DNA of 64,000 bases from Halopolyspora algeriensis (lineage in GTDB: Bacteria > Actinomycetota > Actinomycetes > Mycobacteriales > Pseudonocardiaceae): NCBI RefSeq assembly GCF_003337235.1, contig NZ_QPJC01000012.1, positions 1 to 64,000 on the forward strand, read 5' to 3'. Under the pieces are notes generated by a model. It was not told where the DNA came from. It searched no databases and worked only from the letters and a program-made list of their open reading frames with translations. Positions 47,737 to 58,026 of the stretch are shown in pieces. Positions within the stretch are counted from its first letter, which is position 1. The number at the start of each line of letters is the position of its first letter. The position numbers and the translations under genes were made by a program.

Positions 47737-49251
47737 TCATTCCGGGCGCACCAGTGGGAAGAGGATCGTCTCGCGGATACCGAGGCCGGTCAACGCCATC
47801 AACAACCGGTCGATTCCCATACCCACTCCGCCGCAAGGCGGCATTCCGTACTCGAGGGCGCGCAGAAAGTCCTCGTCCACCGGCATCGCCTCTTCATCGC
47901 CTGCGACGGCCAGCCGGGCCTGTTCCTCCAGGCGCGCCCGCTCGGTGACCGGATCGACCAGTTCGGAGTAGCCGGTGGCGAGTTCGACTCCCCGGACGTA
48001 GAGGTCCCATTTCTCCGCCAGCCCCGGCTCGGAGCGATGCTGCCGGGTCAATGGGGCTGTATCCACCGGGAAATCCCGAACGAAGGTCGGAGCATAGAGA
48101 TGGTCGCCGACGAGATGCTCCCACAGTTCCTCGACCAGTTTGCCGTGCCCATAGCCGGGATCGAGCTGGGTCAAACCGACATCCTCGGCGTGCTTGCGCA
48201 GCGTTTGCACCGAGGTTTCGGGAGTGACCTCGGAGCCCAGCGCCTCCGAGAGAGATCCGTACATCGTCAGTGTCGACCATTGGCCGGACAGGTCGTACTC
48301 GGTGCCGTCGGCCCAGGTGACCACCTGGGTTCCGAACAAAGAGTCCGCGGCTTCCTGGATCAATGCGCGGGTCAGCTCGGCCATCGAGTCATAATCCGAG
48401 TAAGCCTCGTAAAACTCGAGCATCGCGAACTCCGGAGAGTGGGAAGAATCACTCCCCTCGTTGCGGAAGTTGCGATTGATCTCGAATACCTTCTCGATCC
48501 CGCCGACCACGCAACGCTTGAGATAGAGCTCCGGAGCGATTCGCAGGAAGAGATCCATGTCGAAGGCCTGCGAATGCGTCACGAACGGACGTGCGGAGGC
48601 TCCACCCTGCAATGTCTGCAGCATGGGAGTCTCCACCTCGATGTAGTTCCGCCGGTGGAAGGAGTCGCGCAGCGACCGCAACGCGCCGGCACGCGTGCGC
48701 ACCGTCTCCGCCGCCTGATCACGCACGATCAGATCGACATAGCGCTGCCGCACCCGAGTTTCCTCGGCGAGGTCCTTGTGCGTCACCGGCAACGGGCGCA
48801 GCGCCTTGGCCGCGACCCGCCACTCGTCGGCCAGCACCGACAGCTCACCCCGGCGCGACGTGATGACCTCGCCGTGCACGAAGACGTGGTCGCCGAGATC
48901 CACATCCGACTTCCACGCGGTCAGCGAGTCCGCACCGACCTCGTTGCGGCTCAGCATGGCCTGCAACTCGCTGCCGTCGCCGCCGCGCAACGTCGCGAAG
49001 CACAATTTCCCGGTGTTGCGCAGGAACATCACGCGCCCGGCCACACCGACGCGATCTCCGGTACCGGTATCGGCGGGCAAGTCCGGGTGGGCGGCGCGCA
49101 CCTCGGCGAGGGAGTGCGTGACCGGCAGGGTCACGGGGTACGGGTCCACACCCTCGTCCAGCAGTCGTTTCCGCTTCTCCCGGCGCACCCGCATCTGTTC
49201 GGGAAGGTTTTCGGCACCGTCAACGGAGGTGGATCGATCCTGGTCAGTCAC
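47737..49251 (-). CDS. lysS: Lysyl-tRNA synthetase, class II
   Basis: 504 residues. An OB-fold anticodon-binding domain ([22 protein letters not shown]), then the class II core with motif 1 around [11 protein letters not shown], motif 2 [18 protein letters not shown] and motif 3 [13 protein letters not shown]. Charges tRNA-Lys. GTG 49251 is used because the preceding codons are atypical and no domain lies upstream. Part of the lsr2-lysS-coaX-panD-panC run. Confidence 0.95.
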   Translation of the reverse strand: MTDQDRSTSVDGAENLPEQMRVRREKRKRLLDEGVDPYPVTLPVTHSLAEVRAAHPDLPADTGTGDRVGVAGRVMFLRNTGKLCFATLRGGDGSELQAMLSRNEVGADSLTAWKSDVDLGDHVFVHGEVITSRRGELSVLADEWRVAAKALRPLPVTHKDLAEETRVRQRYVDLIVRDQAAETVRTRAGALRSLRDSFHRRNYIEVETPMLQTLQGGASARPFVTHSQAFDMDLFLRIAPELYLKRCVVGGIEKVFEINRNFRNEGSDSSHSPEFAMLEFYEAYSDYDSMAELTRALIQEAADSLFGTQVVTWADGTEYDLSGQWSTLTMYGSLSEALGSEVTPETSVQTLRKHAEDVGLTQLDPGYGHGKLVEELWEHLVGDHLYAPTFVRDFPVDTAPLTRQHRSEPGLAEKWDLYVRGVELATGYSELVDPVTERARLEEQARLAVAGDEEAMPVDEDFLRALEYGMPPCGGVGMGIDRLLMALTGLGIRETILFPLVRPE

Positions 49252-49438
49252 GATTGTCCAGGGTACGGATCGCCCTCCGGGCACCTCGGAGCAGGAGGGG
49301 CATGCCGTCCCCGTAAGGCGGGCCCGGAGCGGCATCGTCCGGCTGCTCGGCTGCTTGCGCTCGTCAGAGGAGCGGCGCCAACCGCTCTCCCTCACGCACG
49401 CCACCGGCACCGCGACGCAAGCCGACCCGCACACCCCT

Positions 49439-50266
49439 TCATCCGAAGTTGCGGTCGAACACCAGGCGTAGACCGAGCAGAGTCAGCTCGGGAACGTGGT
49501 GTGAGATCATCTGCGACTCGGTGACGATCAGCGGTGCCAGTCCGCCCGTGGCCAGCACCGTGGTCGAGCCACCGTGCGTCTCCTCCAGATCCGCCACGAT
49601 GCGCCGCACCAAGCCGTCCACCTGGCCGGCGAAGCCGTAGAGAATGCCCGACTGCAGGCATTCGACGGTGTTCTTGCCGATCACCGAACGCGGCCGGGCC
49701 AGCTCGACCTTGCGCAGCTGCGCAGCACGGGAGGCGAGAGCATCCAGCGAGATCTCGATGCCGGGCGCGAACGCGCCGCCCAGGAACTCGCCCTTCGCCG
49801 AGATCGCATCGATATTGGTGGACGTACCGAAGTCCACCACGACACAGTTGCTGGAATGCAGGTGGTGCGCGGCCAGGGTGTTGATCACGCGGTCGGCGCC
49901 GACCTCCTTGGGGTTGTCCACCATCAGCGGGACGCCCGTGCGCACCCCCGGTTCGACGACCACGCGCGGCACATCACTCCAATAGCGCCCCAGCATCACG
50001 CGCAACTCGCGCAGCAGGGTGGGAACCGTGGACAGCGCCGCGATACCGGTGATCTTGCCCGCGTACTCGCCGAGCAACCCCCGTACGGTGAACGCGAGCT
50101 CGTCGGCGGTCATCCGCGGTTCGGTCCGCATCCGCCAGTTCCGGACCAGGGTCGCTTCGGCCTTGGGACGGCGGGCCGCACCGGCATCGGACTCCGTACC
50201 GCCGGCGGTATCGTCGTAGAGCCCCAGCACGATGTTGGTGTTGCCGACATCGATGGCGAGCAGCAC
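49439..50266 (-). CDS. coaX: Type III pantothenate kinase
   Basis: 275 residues. ASKHA-fold kinase with phosphate loop [30 protein letters not shown] with the catalytic Asp, and [16 protein letters not shown] 15-residue Gly/Asp/Ala-rich insert follows the first strand. It phosphorylates pantothenate, the first step of coenzyme A synthesis, and needs a monovalent cation. ATG start; panD lies 69 bases upstream. Confidence 0.95.
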   Translation of the reverse strand: MLLAIDVGNTNIVLGLYDDTAGGTESDAGAARRPKAEATLVRNWRMRTEPRMTADELAFTVRGLLGEYAGKITGIAALSTVPTLLRELRVMLGRYWSDVPRVVVEPGVRTGVPLMVDNPKEVGADRVINTLAAHHLHSSNCVVVDFGTSTNIDAISAKGEFLGGAFAPGIEISLDALASRAAQLRKVELARPRSVIGKNTVECLQSGILYGFAGQVDGLVRRIVADLEETHGGSTTVLATGGLAPLIVTESQMISHHVPELTLLGLRLVFDRNFG

Positions 50267-50335
50267 CGTCGCCCCTTCCTTTCCGTCCTCTCCTGGCGCC
50301 CCTGTCGTCTCCGGGCACCGGATGCACCTGTCCGT

Positions 50336-50830
50336 TCACGCCTCGGGGTGTTGCAGCAGGGCATCGAGTCGCGCGGCATCGTCGGTCTCGGAGGACGCGT
50401 CCTCGTCGACCGTGGAGGCCACCGACACCGCCGTGCTCGCCAGCCCCGAACCGGCCGGAGCGTGGCCGGGATCCCCTCCTCGCTCGACGATGCGGTTGTC
50501 GGCATCGACGAACAGCACCCGCGGCCGCGACGACCGCGCCTCCAGTTCGTCCATCACTCCGTAGGAAATCAGGATCACCAGATCACCCGGGTACACGAGA
50601 TGTGCCGCCGCACCGTTGATGCCGATCACTCCGGAGTCTCGCTCCCCGGTGATGACATACGTTTCCAGCCGCGCCCCGTTGGTCACGTCCACGATCGTGA
50701 CCTGCTCGCCCTCGAGCAGATCCGCGGCCTCCATGAGAGCGGCGTCCACCGTCACCGAACCGACGTAGTGCAGGTCCGCCTCGGTCACCGTGGCGCGATG
50801 GATCTTGGACTTCAACATCGTACGGAACAT
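50336..50830 (-). CDS. panD: Aspartate 1-decarboxylase
   Basis: 164 residues. The self-cleavage site G24-S25 (HYVGSVTVD), which yields the pyruvoyl cofactor, K9, Y58-type residue in ETYVITG and [19 protein letters not shown] are present. Makes beta-alanine for pantothenate. A 40-residue Ala/Asp/Glu-rich tail beyond the core is longer than in E. coli and common in actinomycetes. Confidence 0.95.
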   Translation of the reverse strand: MFRTMLKSKIHRATVTEADLHYVGSVTVDAALMEAADLLEGEQVTIVDVTNGARLETYVITGERDSGVIGINGAAAHLVYPGDLVILISYGVMDELEARSSRPRVLFVDADNRIVERGGDPGHAPAGSGLASTAVSVASTVDEDASSETDDAARLDALLQHPEA

Positions 50831-50953
50831 CGCGGGTTTCCTTTTCGATCCTCTGATTCACCGGCGCGGTGGAGGGTGTCCCGCCACGGACACCATGTGC
50901 CCGGTGGGCTCGGTGCTGCCTGTGGACGGTTGCGGAACGGATGCGGCCACACC

Positions 50954-51904
50954 TCATGACGCCTCCGGTCCCGCGGGGTCCTCCGGCGGGGACCCGTCCC
51001 CGGAACCACCGAGCAGGACCAGCGCATTGTCGATCAACCGGGTCTCGCCCACCGTGGCGGCGATCAACAACCGGGCCTCCCCCTCGGCCGGTGCGGGACC
51101 GAATTCGGGATCACGCAGCTCCAGATAGTCCACGCGCACGAGCGGTTCGCTGTCGAGGACCTCGCGCGCGGCCGACAGGACCGCACTCGCCCCGGCACCT
51201 CCTGTCGCGACATGCGCCCCCGCCGTGAGCGCCGCGGACAGGCTCAGGGCCGCCTCACGTTGCTCGGCGGTGAGGTAGGCGTTGCGGGACGACAGCGCGA
51301 GACCGTCCGGTTCCCGGATCAACGGGATGCCCTGGACGGCCACGTCGAAGTTCAGCTCCCGCGACATCCGGCGCACCAGCGCGAGCTGCTGGTAGTCCTT
51401 CTCCCCGAACAGCGCCAGGTCGGGTCGTACGATGTTGAACAGCTTCGCCACGATCGTGAGCACCCCGGCGAAGTGCCCGGGCCTGCTGGCACCTTCGAGC
51501 TGGTCGGCCGGTTCCCCGGGATGAACGGTGATCTGCGGATCGGAGCCGTAGACGTCCTCCCGTTCCGGCGCGAGGACCAACTCGACGCCCTCCTCGCGGC
51601 ACATCTCGACATCGGCGTCGAACGGCCGGGGGTAGCGCTCGAAATCCTCACCCGGGCCGAACTGCAGCGGGTTGACGAAGATCGACACCACCGTCACGCT
51701 GCCCGGCACGCGGCGAGCGCGACGGATCAGTTCGCGGTGCCCCTCGTGCAGGGCCCCCATCGTGGGCACCAACGTGATCGTGCGTCCGGTTCCGCGCAGT
51801 GCTCGAGTGACCTTGGCCAGTTCCGCGGGGAAGCGGTGCACGGTCAGGGACCCCGGGGTGTAACCGGGTCCCGCGCCGACGTTGTCCGGCGTGGCCGATG
51901 TCAT
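50954..51904 (-). CDS. panC: Pantoate-beta-alanine ligase
   Basis: 316 residues. Nucleotidyltransferase motifs PTMGALHEGHRELI (HxGH), FVNPLQFGPGEDF, LFGEKDYQQL and ALSSRNAYL. It condenses pantoate with beta-alanine from PanD at the cost of ATP. ATG overlaps the stop of the DUF2520 gene by four bases. C-terminal 20 residues are low complexity. Confidence 0.95.
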   Translation of the reverse strand: MTSATPDNVGAGPGYTPGSLTVHRFPAELAKVTRALRGTGRTITLVPTMGALHEGHRELIRRARRVPGSVTVVSIFVNPLQFGPGEDFERYPRPFDADVEMCREEGVELVLAPEREDVYGSDPQITVHPGEPADQLEGASRPGHFAGVLTIVAKLFNIVRPDLALFGEKDYQQLALVRRMSRELNFDVAVQGIPLIREPDGLALSSRNAYLTAEQREAALSLSAALTAGAHVATGGAGASAVLSAAREVLDSEPLVRVDYLELRDPEFGPAPAEGEARLLIAATVGETRLIDNALVLLGGSGDGSPPEDPAGPEAS

Positions 51905-52857
51905 GGTCTCTCCTCGTCGAGTACCTCGCGTACCTCGGCGGCGTCTTCCGTACGCAGGATTCCGGACCGTACAGCACGTTCGGCGGTGCGGGCGGCCAGC
52001 TCGACATAGCCGGGCACGACCGCGGGGTCCGCCTGCTCCAGCACCTCGAGATGAGTGCGAACGGTGCCGGCATCACCTCGCGAAACCGGGCCCGTGATCG
52101 CGCGATCGCCGTAGCGCAGGGCATTGTCCAAAGAGGCCGACAGGAGCGGCGCCATCACCCGGTCGGCCGCTTCGACACCGGCATTGCGCAGCAACTGCGC
52201 ACACTCGTTGATCAGCGTGATGAGGTGGTTGGCTCCGTGGGTGAGCGCGGCGTGGTACAGCTTGCGGGCGCTTTCCGGAACCCGGACCGGTTCGGCACCG
52301 AGTTCCAGCGCCAACACCTCGGCGACGTTCCAGGCCGCCTCGTTCTGCTCGGGTGCGGTCACCGCCACGCAGGCACTGGCCAGGCGCTCCACGTCCTCTC
52401 CACGGCCGGTGAAGGTCATGGCCGGGTGCAGCGCGACGGGCAGGACACCGGCTTCGGCTGCGGGGGCGAGCACCTCCACACCGTGTGCACCGGAGGTGTG
52501 CACCACGATCTGACCGGAGCGCAGCGATCCGGTGGCGACCAGCCCGCGGACCATGCCTTCCAGCACGTCGTCCGGGACCGCCAGGAGCACCAGGTCCGCC
52601 TGTCCGGCCACCTCGTCGGGAGGGCACACCGCGACGCCGGGCAGCAGTTCCTCCGCACGCGTCACCGAGGCCTTCGACACCGCGGACACGGCCGCGACGG
52701 AGTGCCCCGCTCGCTGTAGCGCAGCCCCCAGCACGGTGCCGACCCGCCCCGCGGAGACCACCCCGACGCGCAGCCGGGGGCCCGCGCCCTGGCGCACCGC
52801 ACCATCAACGGGGCCGCTCGGCCTCCATGGCTCATCAGACCCAGAAGACACGCTCAC
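51901..52857 (-). CDS. Rossmann-like and DUF2520 domain protein
   Basis: 318 residues. An N-terminal NAD(P)-binding Rossmann domain (LRVGVVSAGRVGTVLGAALQRAGH) and an all-helical DUF2520 domain (LYHAALTHGANHLITLINECAQLLRNAG), an organisation similar to PanE/ProC-type reductases. In actinomycetes it is always next to panC (Rv3603c, from memory). This suggests a ketopantoate reductase-like or regulatory role, which is not proven. GTG 52857 with GGGAGGAC upstream. Confidence 0.85.
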   Translation of the reverse strand: MSVSSGSDEPWRPSGPVDGAVRQGAGPRLRVGVVSAGRVGTVLGAALQRAGHSVAAVSAVSKASVTRAEELLPGVAVCPPDEVAGQADLVLLAVPDDVLEGMVRGLVATGSLRSGQIVVHTSGAHGVEVLAPAAEAGVLPVALHPAMTFTGRGEDVERLASACVAVTAPEQNEAAWNVAEVLALELGAEPVRVPESARKLYHAALTHGANHLITLINECAQLLRNAGVEAADRVMAPLLSASLDNALRYGDRAITGPVSRGDAGTVRTHLEVLEQADPAVVPGYVELAARTAERAVRSGILRTEDAAEVREVLDEERP

Positions 52858-53058
52858 GTCGTCCTCCCAACCGTTCCAGTCCCAGCTTCCGGGTACCGGA
52901 CAGCGGCGCGAGAGTAACCGGAAAACCGGGCGAGGGTGATACTCGGGTGACGAGAACCACGGCACGCACTCGGGCCGGTTCCCCTTCCGGCGCCGCATCA
53001 CGGCACTAGCCGGTGCCGAGCATGGCGTGAGCGGGCGCTCCGCGGCCGAAAGGGCTCA

Positions 53059-54267
53059 CTATTTCGGGTGCATCTGTGTCAGCTCGGCCAGCTTGATGCG
53101 GGCGGTCTCGAAGGCGTGCTGCGAGCCGCTTGCCGAGCGGCGCGCCGACTTGAGGTCGGCGATCAATTTCTCCCGGCGTGCCCGCCGAACGACGCTGGTG
53201 GTGCGCCCCTCGGCGGCCCGGTGCTGCAGGAACGCCAACTCGGTCACGGCGATCTGGTAATCGCGCACCGCCTTGGCGGATTCGGGCCCCGCGCTGCTGC
53301 GTACCTTGCGCTGCCACCCGCGACGGCCGGACAGGCTCGCGAGCATGTCCACCTCACTGGCTGCGATCAACCCGGCACGCTGCAATGCGGGCAACTGCTG
53401 GGCGACGATGCGTTGCTCCCGCCTGCGCTGCCAGACCACCAGCCAACCGGTGCCCACGAAGATCGGCACCATGATCAGGAAGTAGATGTTGAGGAATTCC
53501 GTGCCCCCCAGCAGCGTCGCCCCGTTCCACGCCGCGTGCAGTACGGCGGCGGTGACATAGCCGAGGACGGGCCAGGCAATGCGCATCCCGCTGCGGCGGG
53601 TTCGTGTCGCCAGCCCGATGCTGATTCCCACCATCGCACTGAACAGCGGGTGCGAGAACGGGGAAAGGATCCCGCGCAGAATGAACACCGCGATCACACC
53701 ACCGCCGACACTGCCCACACCGCCCTGCGCGAAAGCCTGGCCGAAGTAGAAGATGTTCTCGGTGAAGGCGAATCCCGCCGCAGCCAGCGCCGCGTAGACG
53801 ATGCCGTCGACGAGTCCGTTGAACTCCGAGCGGCGCCGGAACCACAGCGCCATCACGAACAGCGCCTTGGCGGCCTCCTCGATCAGCGGCGCCGTCACGA
53901 CCAGGGTGAACACCACCGTGGCGTCCCCCCCGAACAGGAAGCTCCCGAACCCGGTCATGGCGTCGTTGAGCAGCAGCGCGCACGCCGTGGCACCACCGGC
54001 TCCCCACAGAAAGGCGCCGAGCAACAGCCGCGGCGGCTCCGGTTCCCACCTGTCGATCCACACGATGGCGGCGAAGACCACACCGACCGGAAGCAACGCT
54101 GCCAACGCGCCGACCACGGCCGCCAGGTAACCGACACGTGTGGTGGCGATGCCGAGCATCGTCAGGCCGCACATACCGAGCGTGATCAGCCCCGCGACGG
54201 GCCAGCCCACGGCGTGGTGTTTGTGCGCCTGGAGCCTGCGCGCCCCCGAAAGATCAGGTTCGGACAC
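53059..54267 (-). CDS. PrsW family intramembrane metalloprotease
   Basis: 402 residues, eight or nine TM helices in the first 280 residues, then a charged cytoplasmic helical tail. The PrsW/CPBP site is visible: APLIEEAAKALFV (Glu-Glu), AFAFTENIFYFG, FSHPLFSAMVGI and VLHAAWNG. PrsW cleaves an anti-sigma factor in Bacillus; the target here is unknown. GTG 54267. It sits between the DUF2520 and DUF6779 genes, a place where mycobacteria have no equivalent. Confidence 0.85.
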   Translation of the reverse strand: MSEPDLSGARRLQAHKHHAVGWPVAGLITLGMCGLTMLGIATTRVGYLAAVVGALAALLPVGVVFAAIVWIDRWEPEPPRLLLGAFLWGAGGATACALLLNDAMTGFGSFLFGGDATVVFTLVVTAPLIEEAAKALFVMALWFRRRSEFNGLVDGIVYAALAAAGFAFTENIFYFGQAFAQGGVGSVGGGVIAVFILRGILSPFSHPLFSAMVGISIGLATRTRRSGMRIAWPVLGYVTAAVLHAAWNGATLLGGTEFLNIYFLIMVPIFVGTGWLVVWQRRREQRIVAQQLPALQRAGLIAASEVDMLASLSGRRGWQRKVRSSAGPESAKAVRDYQIAVTELAFLQHRAAEGRTTSVVRRARREKLIADLKSARRSASGSQHAFETARIKLAELTQMHPK

Positions 54268-54330
54268 ACGCGCACTCTAAAACGCGGCACCGACCGGCAA
54301 CACCATCCGACCTTGCGCCTTCACAACGAT

Positions 54331-55311
54331 TCAACCGCTGCGGCGGCGACGGCGCCCGCCGTCACGGGCGGAACCGTAGGCGGCCAGCAAGTCGACCACC
54401 GAAGTGCCCTCGGCATGCGCACCGTCCGCGGCCTGTGAGGTCCCCTCTGCTTCGGGAGGTTCCTGTCCCGCGGGGTGGTTGTGCACGGGACCGGCAGCGG
54501 AGGAAGCCCCCGGCAAGTCGCCCTGCGCCTGCGGGGAAGGCGACACACCCTCCGCGTCACCCGTCCGAGGCCGGGAAGGCGGCGAGGGCGCGGGGGGCGG
54601 AGGCGGGGGGTGCGGCGCTCGAGCGCCACCGGGTGAGGGATGCGGAGCTTGGCGTGTCGCAGGCTGCACGGCCTCCGGCCGAGGCACTTCACCGGTCCGG
54701 CCGGACGCTTCGGTGGCCACCGGGGAAATGTGCCTGTCGGTGCCGGCGCTCGAACTCCCCACCACTGCACGGCCCGAGGTGTCGTGTGTCCGGATCTCCG
54801 CCGGATATCCCTGCCCGCGCGCGTTCCCGGCAGCTCCCGGATCGGGCAGCGACCGAACGCGGGTGGACTCCGTGTGCAGCGCCACGCGTTCGTACAACAC
54901 GTCCCCGCCGACCAGACTCTCCAGTGTCTCGCGAAGGTGGCGCAGTTCGGCGCGCAACGACTCCATCTCACCGTCGGCTTCTTCCGCGACCCGGCGACGA
55001 GTCTCGTTTTCGACCTCGAGCTCGAATTCCCTGCGCGCTGCGACCTCCCGTTCGAGTTCCAACTCGTAGAGACGTTGCCGTTCGGACAAGCGCTCGTCGT
55101 GCTCCGCGGCCCGGTTGCGCAACCGCACGACCGCGAGCGCCGCGATCAGCGTCGCCCACAGCGCGGCAACCAACCCCAGTCTCAGCAATCGTGCGCTGTC
55201 GCCGAGTACCAGCACCGCTGTGGCGGCCACAGCCGGAACGAGCACACCGCCCCACAGCACCGTCGCGCGACCGCCCTGGGGTGCGGGCTCGGAGCCATTC
55301 GGGTCGGGCAT
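54331..55311 (-). CDS. DUF6779-type membrane protein with coiled coil and proline-rich tail
   Basis: 326 residues. Two short TM helices (about 19-60, ATVLWGGVLVPAVAATAVLVL and LVAALWATLIAALAVV), then a coiled coil of about 80 residues rich in Glu and Arg (RLSERQRLYELELEREVAARRE), and a long disordered tail rich in Pro, Ala, Ser and Gly. The tail ends in VVDLLAAYGS and RRRRR-like basic residues. The position matches Rv3604c, an Ala/Arg/Pro-rich membrane protein. A structural, perhaps cell-envelope, role is a guess. ATG 55311; GTG two codons upstream is possible. Confidence 0.65.
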   Translation of the reverse strand: MPDPNGSEPAPQGGRATVLWGGVLVPAVAATAVLVLGDSARLLRLGLVAALWATLIAALAVVRLRNRAAEHDERLSERQRLYELELEREVAARREFELEVENETRRRVAEEADGEMESLRAELRHLRETLESLVGGDVLYERVALHTESTRVRSLPDPGAAGNARGQGYPAEIRTHDTSGRAVVGSSSAGTDRHISPVATEASGRTGEVPRPEAVQPATRQAPHPSPGGARAPHPPPPPPAPSPPSRPRTGDAEGVSPSPQAQGDLPGASSAAGPVHNHPAGQEPPEAEGTSQAADGAHAEGTSVVDLLAAYGSARDGGRRRRRSG

Positions 55312-55512
55312 GGACACACGGTACCCGGATTTATCGGTTCGAAATCTGCGGGGAGGCTCCCCGGCCGCATTGTTCTCCCAGGCAGTGCACTCCTGTCCCC
55401 TCGAGGGGTGATCACTGCTCCATTGGAGGGATTCGTCGAATACTTCCGGCCGAACGCGCCGAGCACCGGCAATGCCATCGGTCATCCGCGGTTTTTTCGG
55501 CGCGGACGTGCT

Positions 55513-55977
55513 CTACTCCTCGTCCTCGGTGTCGGATTCCGGTTCATCGGGATTGCGCAGGCAGAATTCCAACCACAATCCCGCTGCGATCAGCGCTCCG
55601 GCACTGACCATCCCGACCACGGCCGCCCCCGTGTCGGATCGGGCCGCCTGGATGTCGCCGAACATCGGCAGCACATAGCCGAGCAGTCCCAGCCACACAC
55701 CCGCCATGATCGCGCCGGCCATCGACGACGCCTTCGCCAGGGCCACTGCCCGTGTCGCGGTCATCGGATCCACCGGCTCCGTGCCTTCCCTGCGCCGGAT
55801 CCGCGGGCGCAACGTCCACGCGAGGACGGCGTCCACCACGGCGATCACCAGCAGGGTCGCCCCCGCCAGAAGAGGGATTTCGGGCAGGGCGCCATAGTCG
55901 ATGCGCACCGCGAAATAAACCAGCACCGCCGCGACCAGCCCGGCAGCCGCAAGATGCCGGGACTTCGTATACGTCAT
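55513..55977 (-). CDS. DUF3180 family membrane protein
   Basis: 154 residues with four TM helices in two pairs and short loops (HLAAAGLVAAVLVYFAVR, LAGATLLVIAVVDAVLAW, ALAKASSMAGAIMAGVWLGLL, GAALIAAGLWLEFCL-like end) and an acidic C-terminus. Function unknown. In actinomycetes it follows folK (Rv3605c). Start ATG 55977 with GGAGGG upstream. Here a MerR gene on the other strand separates it from folK. Confidence 0.8.
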   Translation of the reverse strand: MTYTKSRHLAAAGLVAAVLVYFAVRIDYGALPEIPLLAGATLLVIAVVDAVLAWTLRPRIRRREGTEPVDPMTATRAVALAKASSMAGAIMAGVWLGLLGYVLPMFGDIQAARSDTGAAVVGMVSAGALIAAGLWLEFCLRNPDEPESDTEDEE

Positions 55978-56093
55978 CTGCCCTCCGTGCCGGACACTGC
56001 TGTCACACCCCAGGATCCCATCCCGTCGGCCGCGACCCACCGGACGCATCGGGTTGATCGAGCGCCACCGCAACACCGAACCGAAAATCGTGC

Positions 56094-56114
56094 TTGAGTC
56101 TCCAGCGGCTGGAG
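56094..56114 (+). promoter_or_regulatory. MerR-type promoter element
   Basis: TTGAGT (56094-56099) is followed by the inverted repeat CTCCAG-CGG-CTGGAG (56100-56114). MerR-family activators bind such repeats in an over-long 19-20 base spacer. A -10 box would fall at about 56119-56124 (GAGAGT, a weak match). The site is just upstream of the MerR gene and suggests control of its own expression. Confidence 0.6.
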
Positions 56115-56122
56115 GGCCGAGA

Positions 56123-57091
56123 GTGAACCCCGTGGACGACACCGCACCGCCCCAGGACCGGCTCTACACGATCGGGGAACTGGCACACCGGACCGGGTTG
56201 CCGGTCAAGACGATCCGGTTCTACTCCGACAGCGGCGTGGTACCGCCCACCGACCGCACGCACTCCGGCTACCGGCTCTACGACATCGAGGCCGTCACCC
56301 GGCTCGAACTGGTCCGCACCCTGCGTGAGCTGGGAGCCGGACTCGACGACATCCACCACGTCCTGTCCAGCCGGACCACGCTCGGGCATCTCGCCCGAAC
56401 GCACCTGGACCTGGTGGAGAACCAGCTGCGGCAGCTGACGACCCGACGAGCCGTGCTGCGGGCGGTCGTGAAGCAGGACAGTACGACCGAAGAGGTGAGA
56501 CTCATGCACGAACTGGCGAAGATGTCCGACGAAGAACGCGACCGGATCATCGACGAGTTCTGGGACGAGGTCACCGAGGGCCTCAACGTGAACCCGGAGT
56601 TCGTCGCGTGGATGCGCTCGGCCAAGCCGCACCTGCCCGACAACCCCTCGACCGAGCAAGTCGAGGCGTGGATCGAACTCGCCGAACTCGTCAACGACAG
56701 GAGCTTCCGCGACTCCGTGCGCAGCATGAGTGCCGAACAGGCCCGGATACGCGACGCCGGGCAGGAATACGACTTCTCCCAGGGCCGCGTCGAGGAGTCG
56801 TGGGACGTCATGGACGAGATCACCGAGATGCGGCAGGCCGGGACGGCACCGGACTCGCAACAGGCCCGCGCGCTGGTCGGCCGGTTCGCGAGCATGGTCG
56901 CCCACGACCGGGCCACTGACGACGACGCCCGGTTCCGGAGCACGCTCGCCGACGAGTTCGAACAGCACGACCTGCGCCAGATCCGTTACTGGGAACTGCT
57001 GGCCACGATCAACGGCTGGCCGAAGCGGGGAATGCTCTCGGCCGAGGACACGACGTGGCTCGTCGCGGCGCTTCGTACCTCGGCGAAGTAG
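56123..57091 (+). CDS. MerR family transcriptional regulator with helical effector domain
   Basis: 322 residues. MerR winged helix at about 13-82 (YTIGELAHRTGLPVKTIRFYSDSGVVPP, GYRLYDIEAVTRLELVRTLRELG), a dimer helix, and a C-terminal, mostly helical domain of about 200 residues that contains no cysteine and is not one I recognise. Drug-binding TipAS-like function is possible but unproven. Start GTG 56123 has GGAGGG eight bases upstream; GTG 56132 is an alternative if the transcript is leaderless. It interrupts the minus-strand folK-DUF3180 pair. Confidence 0.85.
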   Translation: MNPVDDTAPPQDRLYTIGELAHRTGLPVKTIRFYSDSGVVPPTDRTHSGYRLYDIEAVTRLELVRTLRELGAGLDDIHHVLSSRTTLGHLARTHLDLVENQLRQLTTRRAVLRAVVKQDSTTEEVRLMHELAKMSDEERDRIIDEFWDEVTEGLNVNPEFVAWMRSAKPHLPDNPSTEQVEAWIELAELVNDRSFRDSVRSMSAEQARIRDAGQEYDFSQGRVEESWDVMDEITEMRQAGTAPDSQQARALVGRFASMVAHDRATDDDARFRSTLADEFEQHDLRQIRYWELLATINGWPKRGMLSAEDTTWLVAALRTSAK

Positions 57092-57142
57092 TACGACATC
57101 TCGGTCGCATTCCCGCGACATGTGCGGCCGCCCGGGTGAGCC

Positions 57143-57637
57143 CTACCGCAGGGTGAGGTCGTCGCGCCGGTGCACCCCGGCGAGGTCCTCGGCGGGCAGC
57201 GTCTCCACGATGCCCGCGACGGCGCCGTGCCCGGGGAGCTCGGCCGTCGGGTCGACGGCCAGCCACGGGATCAGCACCGTGGCCCTGCTCGGAGTGCCCG
57301 GATGCGGCAGCAGCAGGTCGGGGTGGTCACTGCGGACGTCGTCCACGGTGACCACGTCGACATCGAGCGTGCGCGGGCCCCACCGCTGCTCTCGGCGGCG
57401 CTCCGCCTCGCGCTCCAGCTCCTGCGCCCGGCGCAGCCATCCCCACTCGTCGACCGAGCCGGACTCGACGATGATCACCGCGTTGAGAAAGTCCGGCTGG
57501 TCGGTCACGCCCCACGCCGCCGTCTCGTAGACCGGCGAAGCCGCGAGGAGCATCTCGGCCAGCCCGTCCACCGCCAGTCGCAGATACGCCAACCGATCAC
57601 CGAGGTTCGACCCCAACGACAGCACCGCCCTGCTCAT
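57143..57637 (-). CDS. folK: 2-amino-4-hydroxy-6-hydroxymethyldihydropteridine diphosphokinase
   Basis: 164 residues. Motifs [46 protein letters not shown] (catalytic Arg and Asp) and [17 protein letters not shown]. Adds pyrophosphate to the pterin alcohol. ATG overlaps the folB stop by four bases. Last gene of the folE-folP-folB-folK operon. Confidence 0.95.
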   Translation of the reverse strand: MSRAVLSLGSNLGDRLAYLRLAVDGLAEMLLAASPVYETAAWGVTDQPDFLNAVIIVESGSVDEWGWLRRAQELEREAERRREQRWGPRTLDVDVVTVDDVRSDHPDLLLPHPGTPSRATVLIPWLAVDPTAELPGHGAVAGIVETLPAEDLAGVHRRDDLTLR

Positions 57638-58026
57638 GCGGACTCGGTTTCCCCGCCACGGTCTCCCCGCCGGGAACGGCGGATGGTCACAGCGACGTCG
57701 TCGAAGGTCAGCGGGATCGGAGCCGACGGCTTGTGGATGGTGACCTCGGCGGCGTGCGGGCGATGATCGGTCATGATGTCGTCGGCGATCTCTGCGGCTA
57801 CCGTTTCGATCAGGTCCCGGGACGGTCCCGCGACAATGTCCGCCGCTCGCTCGGCGAGCACACCGTAGTGCAGTGTCCGGCCGACATCGTCGTCGGCGGC
57901 GGCCCCGCCGAGATCGGCCCACACCGTGATGTCCACCAGGAACTCCTGGCCATCGCGCTTTTCCTCGTCGTAAACACCGTGATTGCCGCGCACCCGCAGG
58001 CCGGTCACGGTGATCCGGTCAGCCAA
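57634..58026 (-). CDS. folB: Dihydroneopterin aldolase
   Basis: 130 residues. [29 protein letters not shown] contains the pterin-binding Glu and Tyr-type residues, and [18 protein letters not shown] contains the catalytic Lys. It cleaves dihydroneopterin to the pterin alcohol used by FolK. TTG 58026 with GGTGGGG upstream, overlapping the folP stop by eight bases; GTG 58038 is the alternative start. Confidence 0.93.
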   Translation of the reverse strand: MADRITVTGLRVRGNHGVYDEEKRDGQEFLVDITVWADLGGAAADDDVGRTLHYGVLAERAADIVAGPSRDLIETVAAEIADDIMTDHRPHAAEVTIHKPSAPIPLTFDDVAVTIRRSRRGDRGGETESA

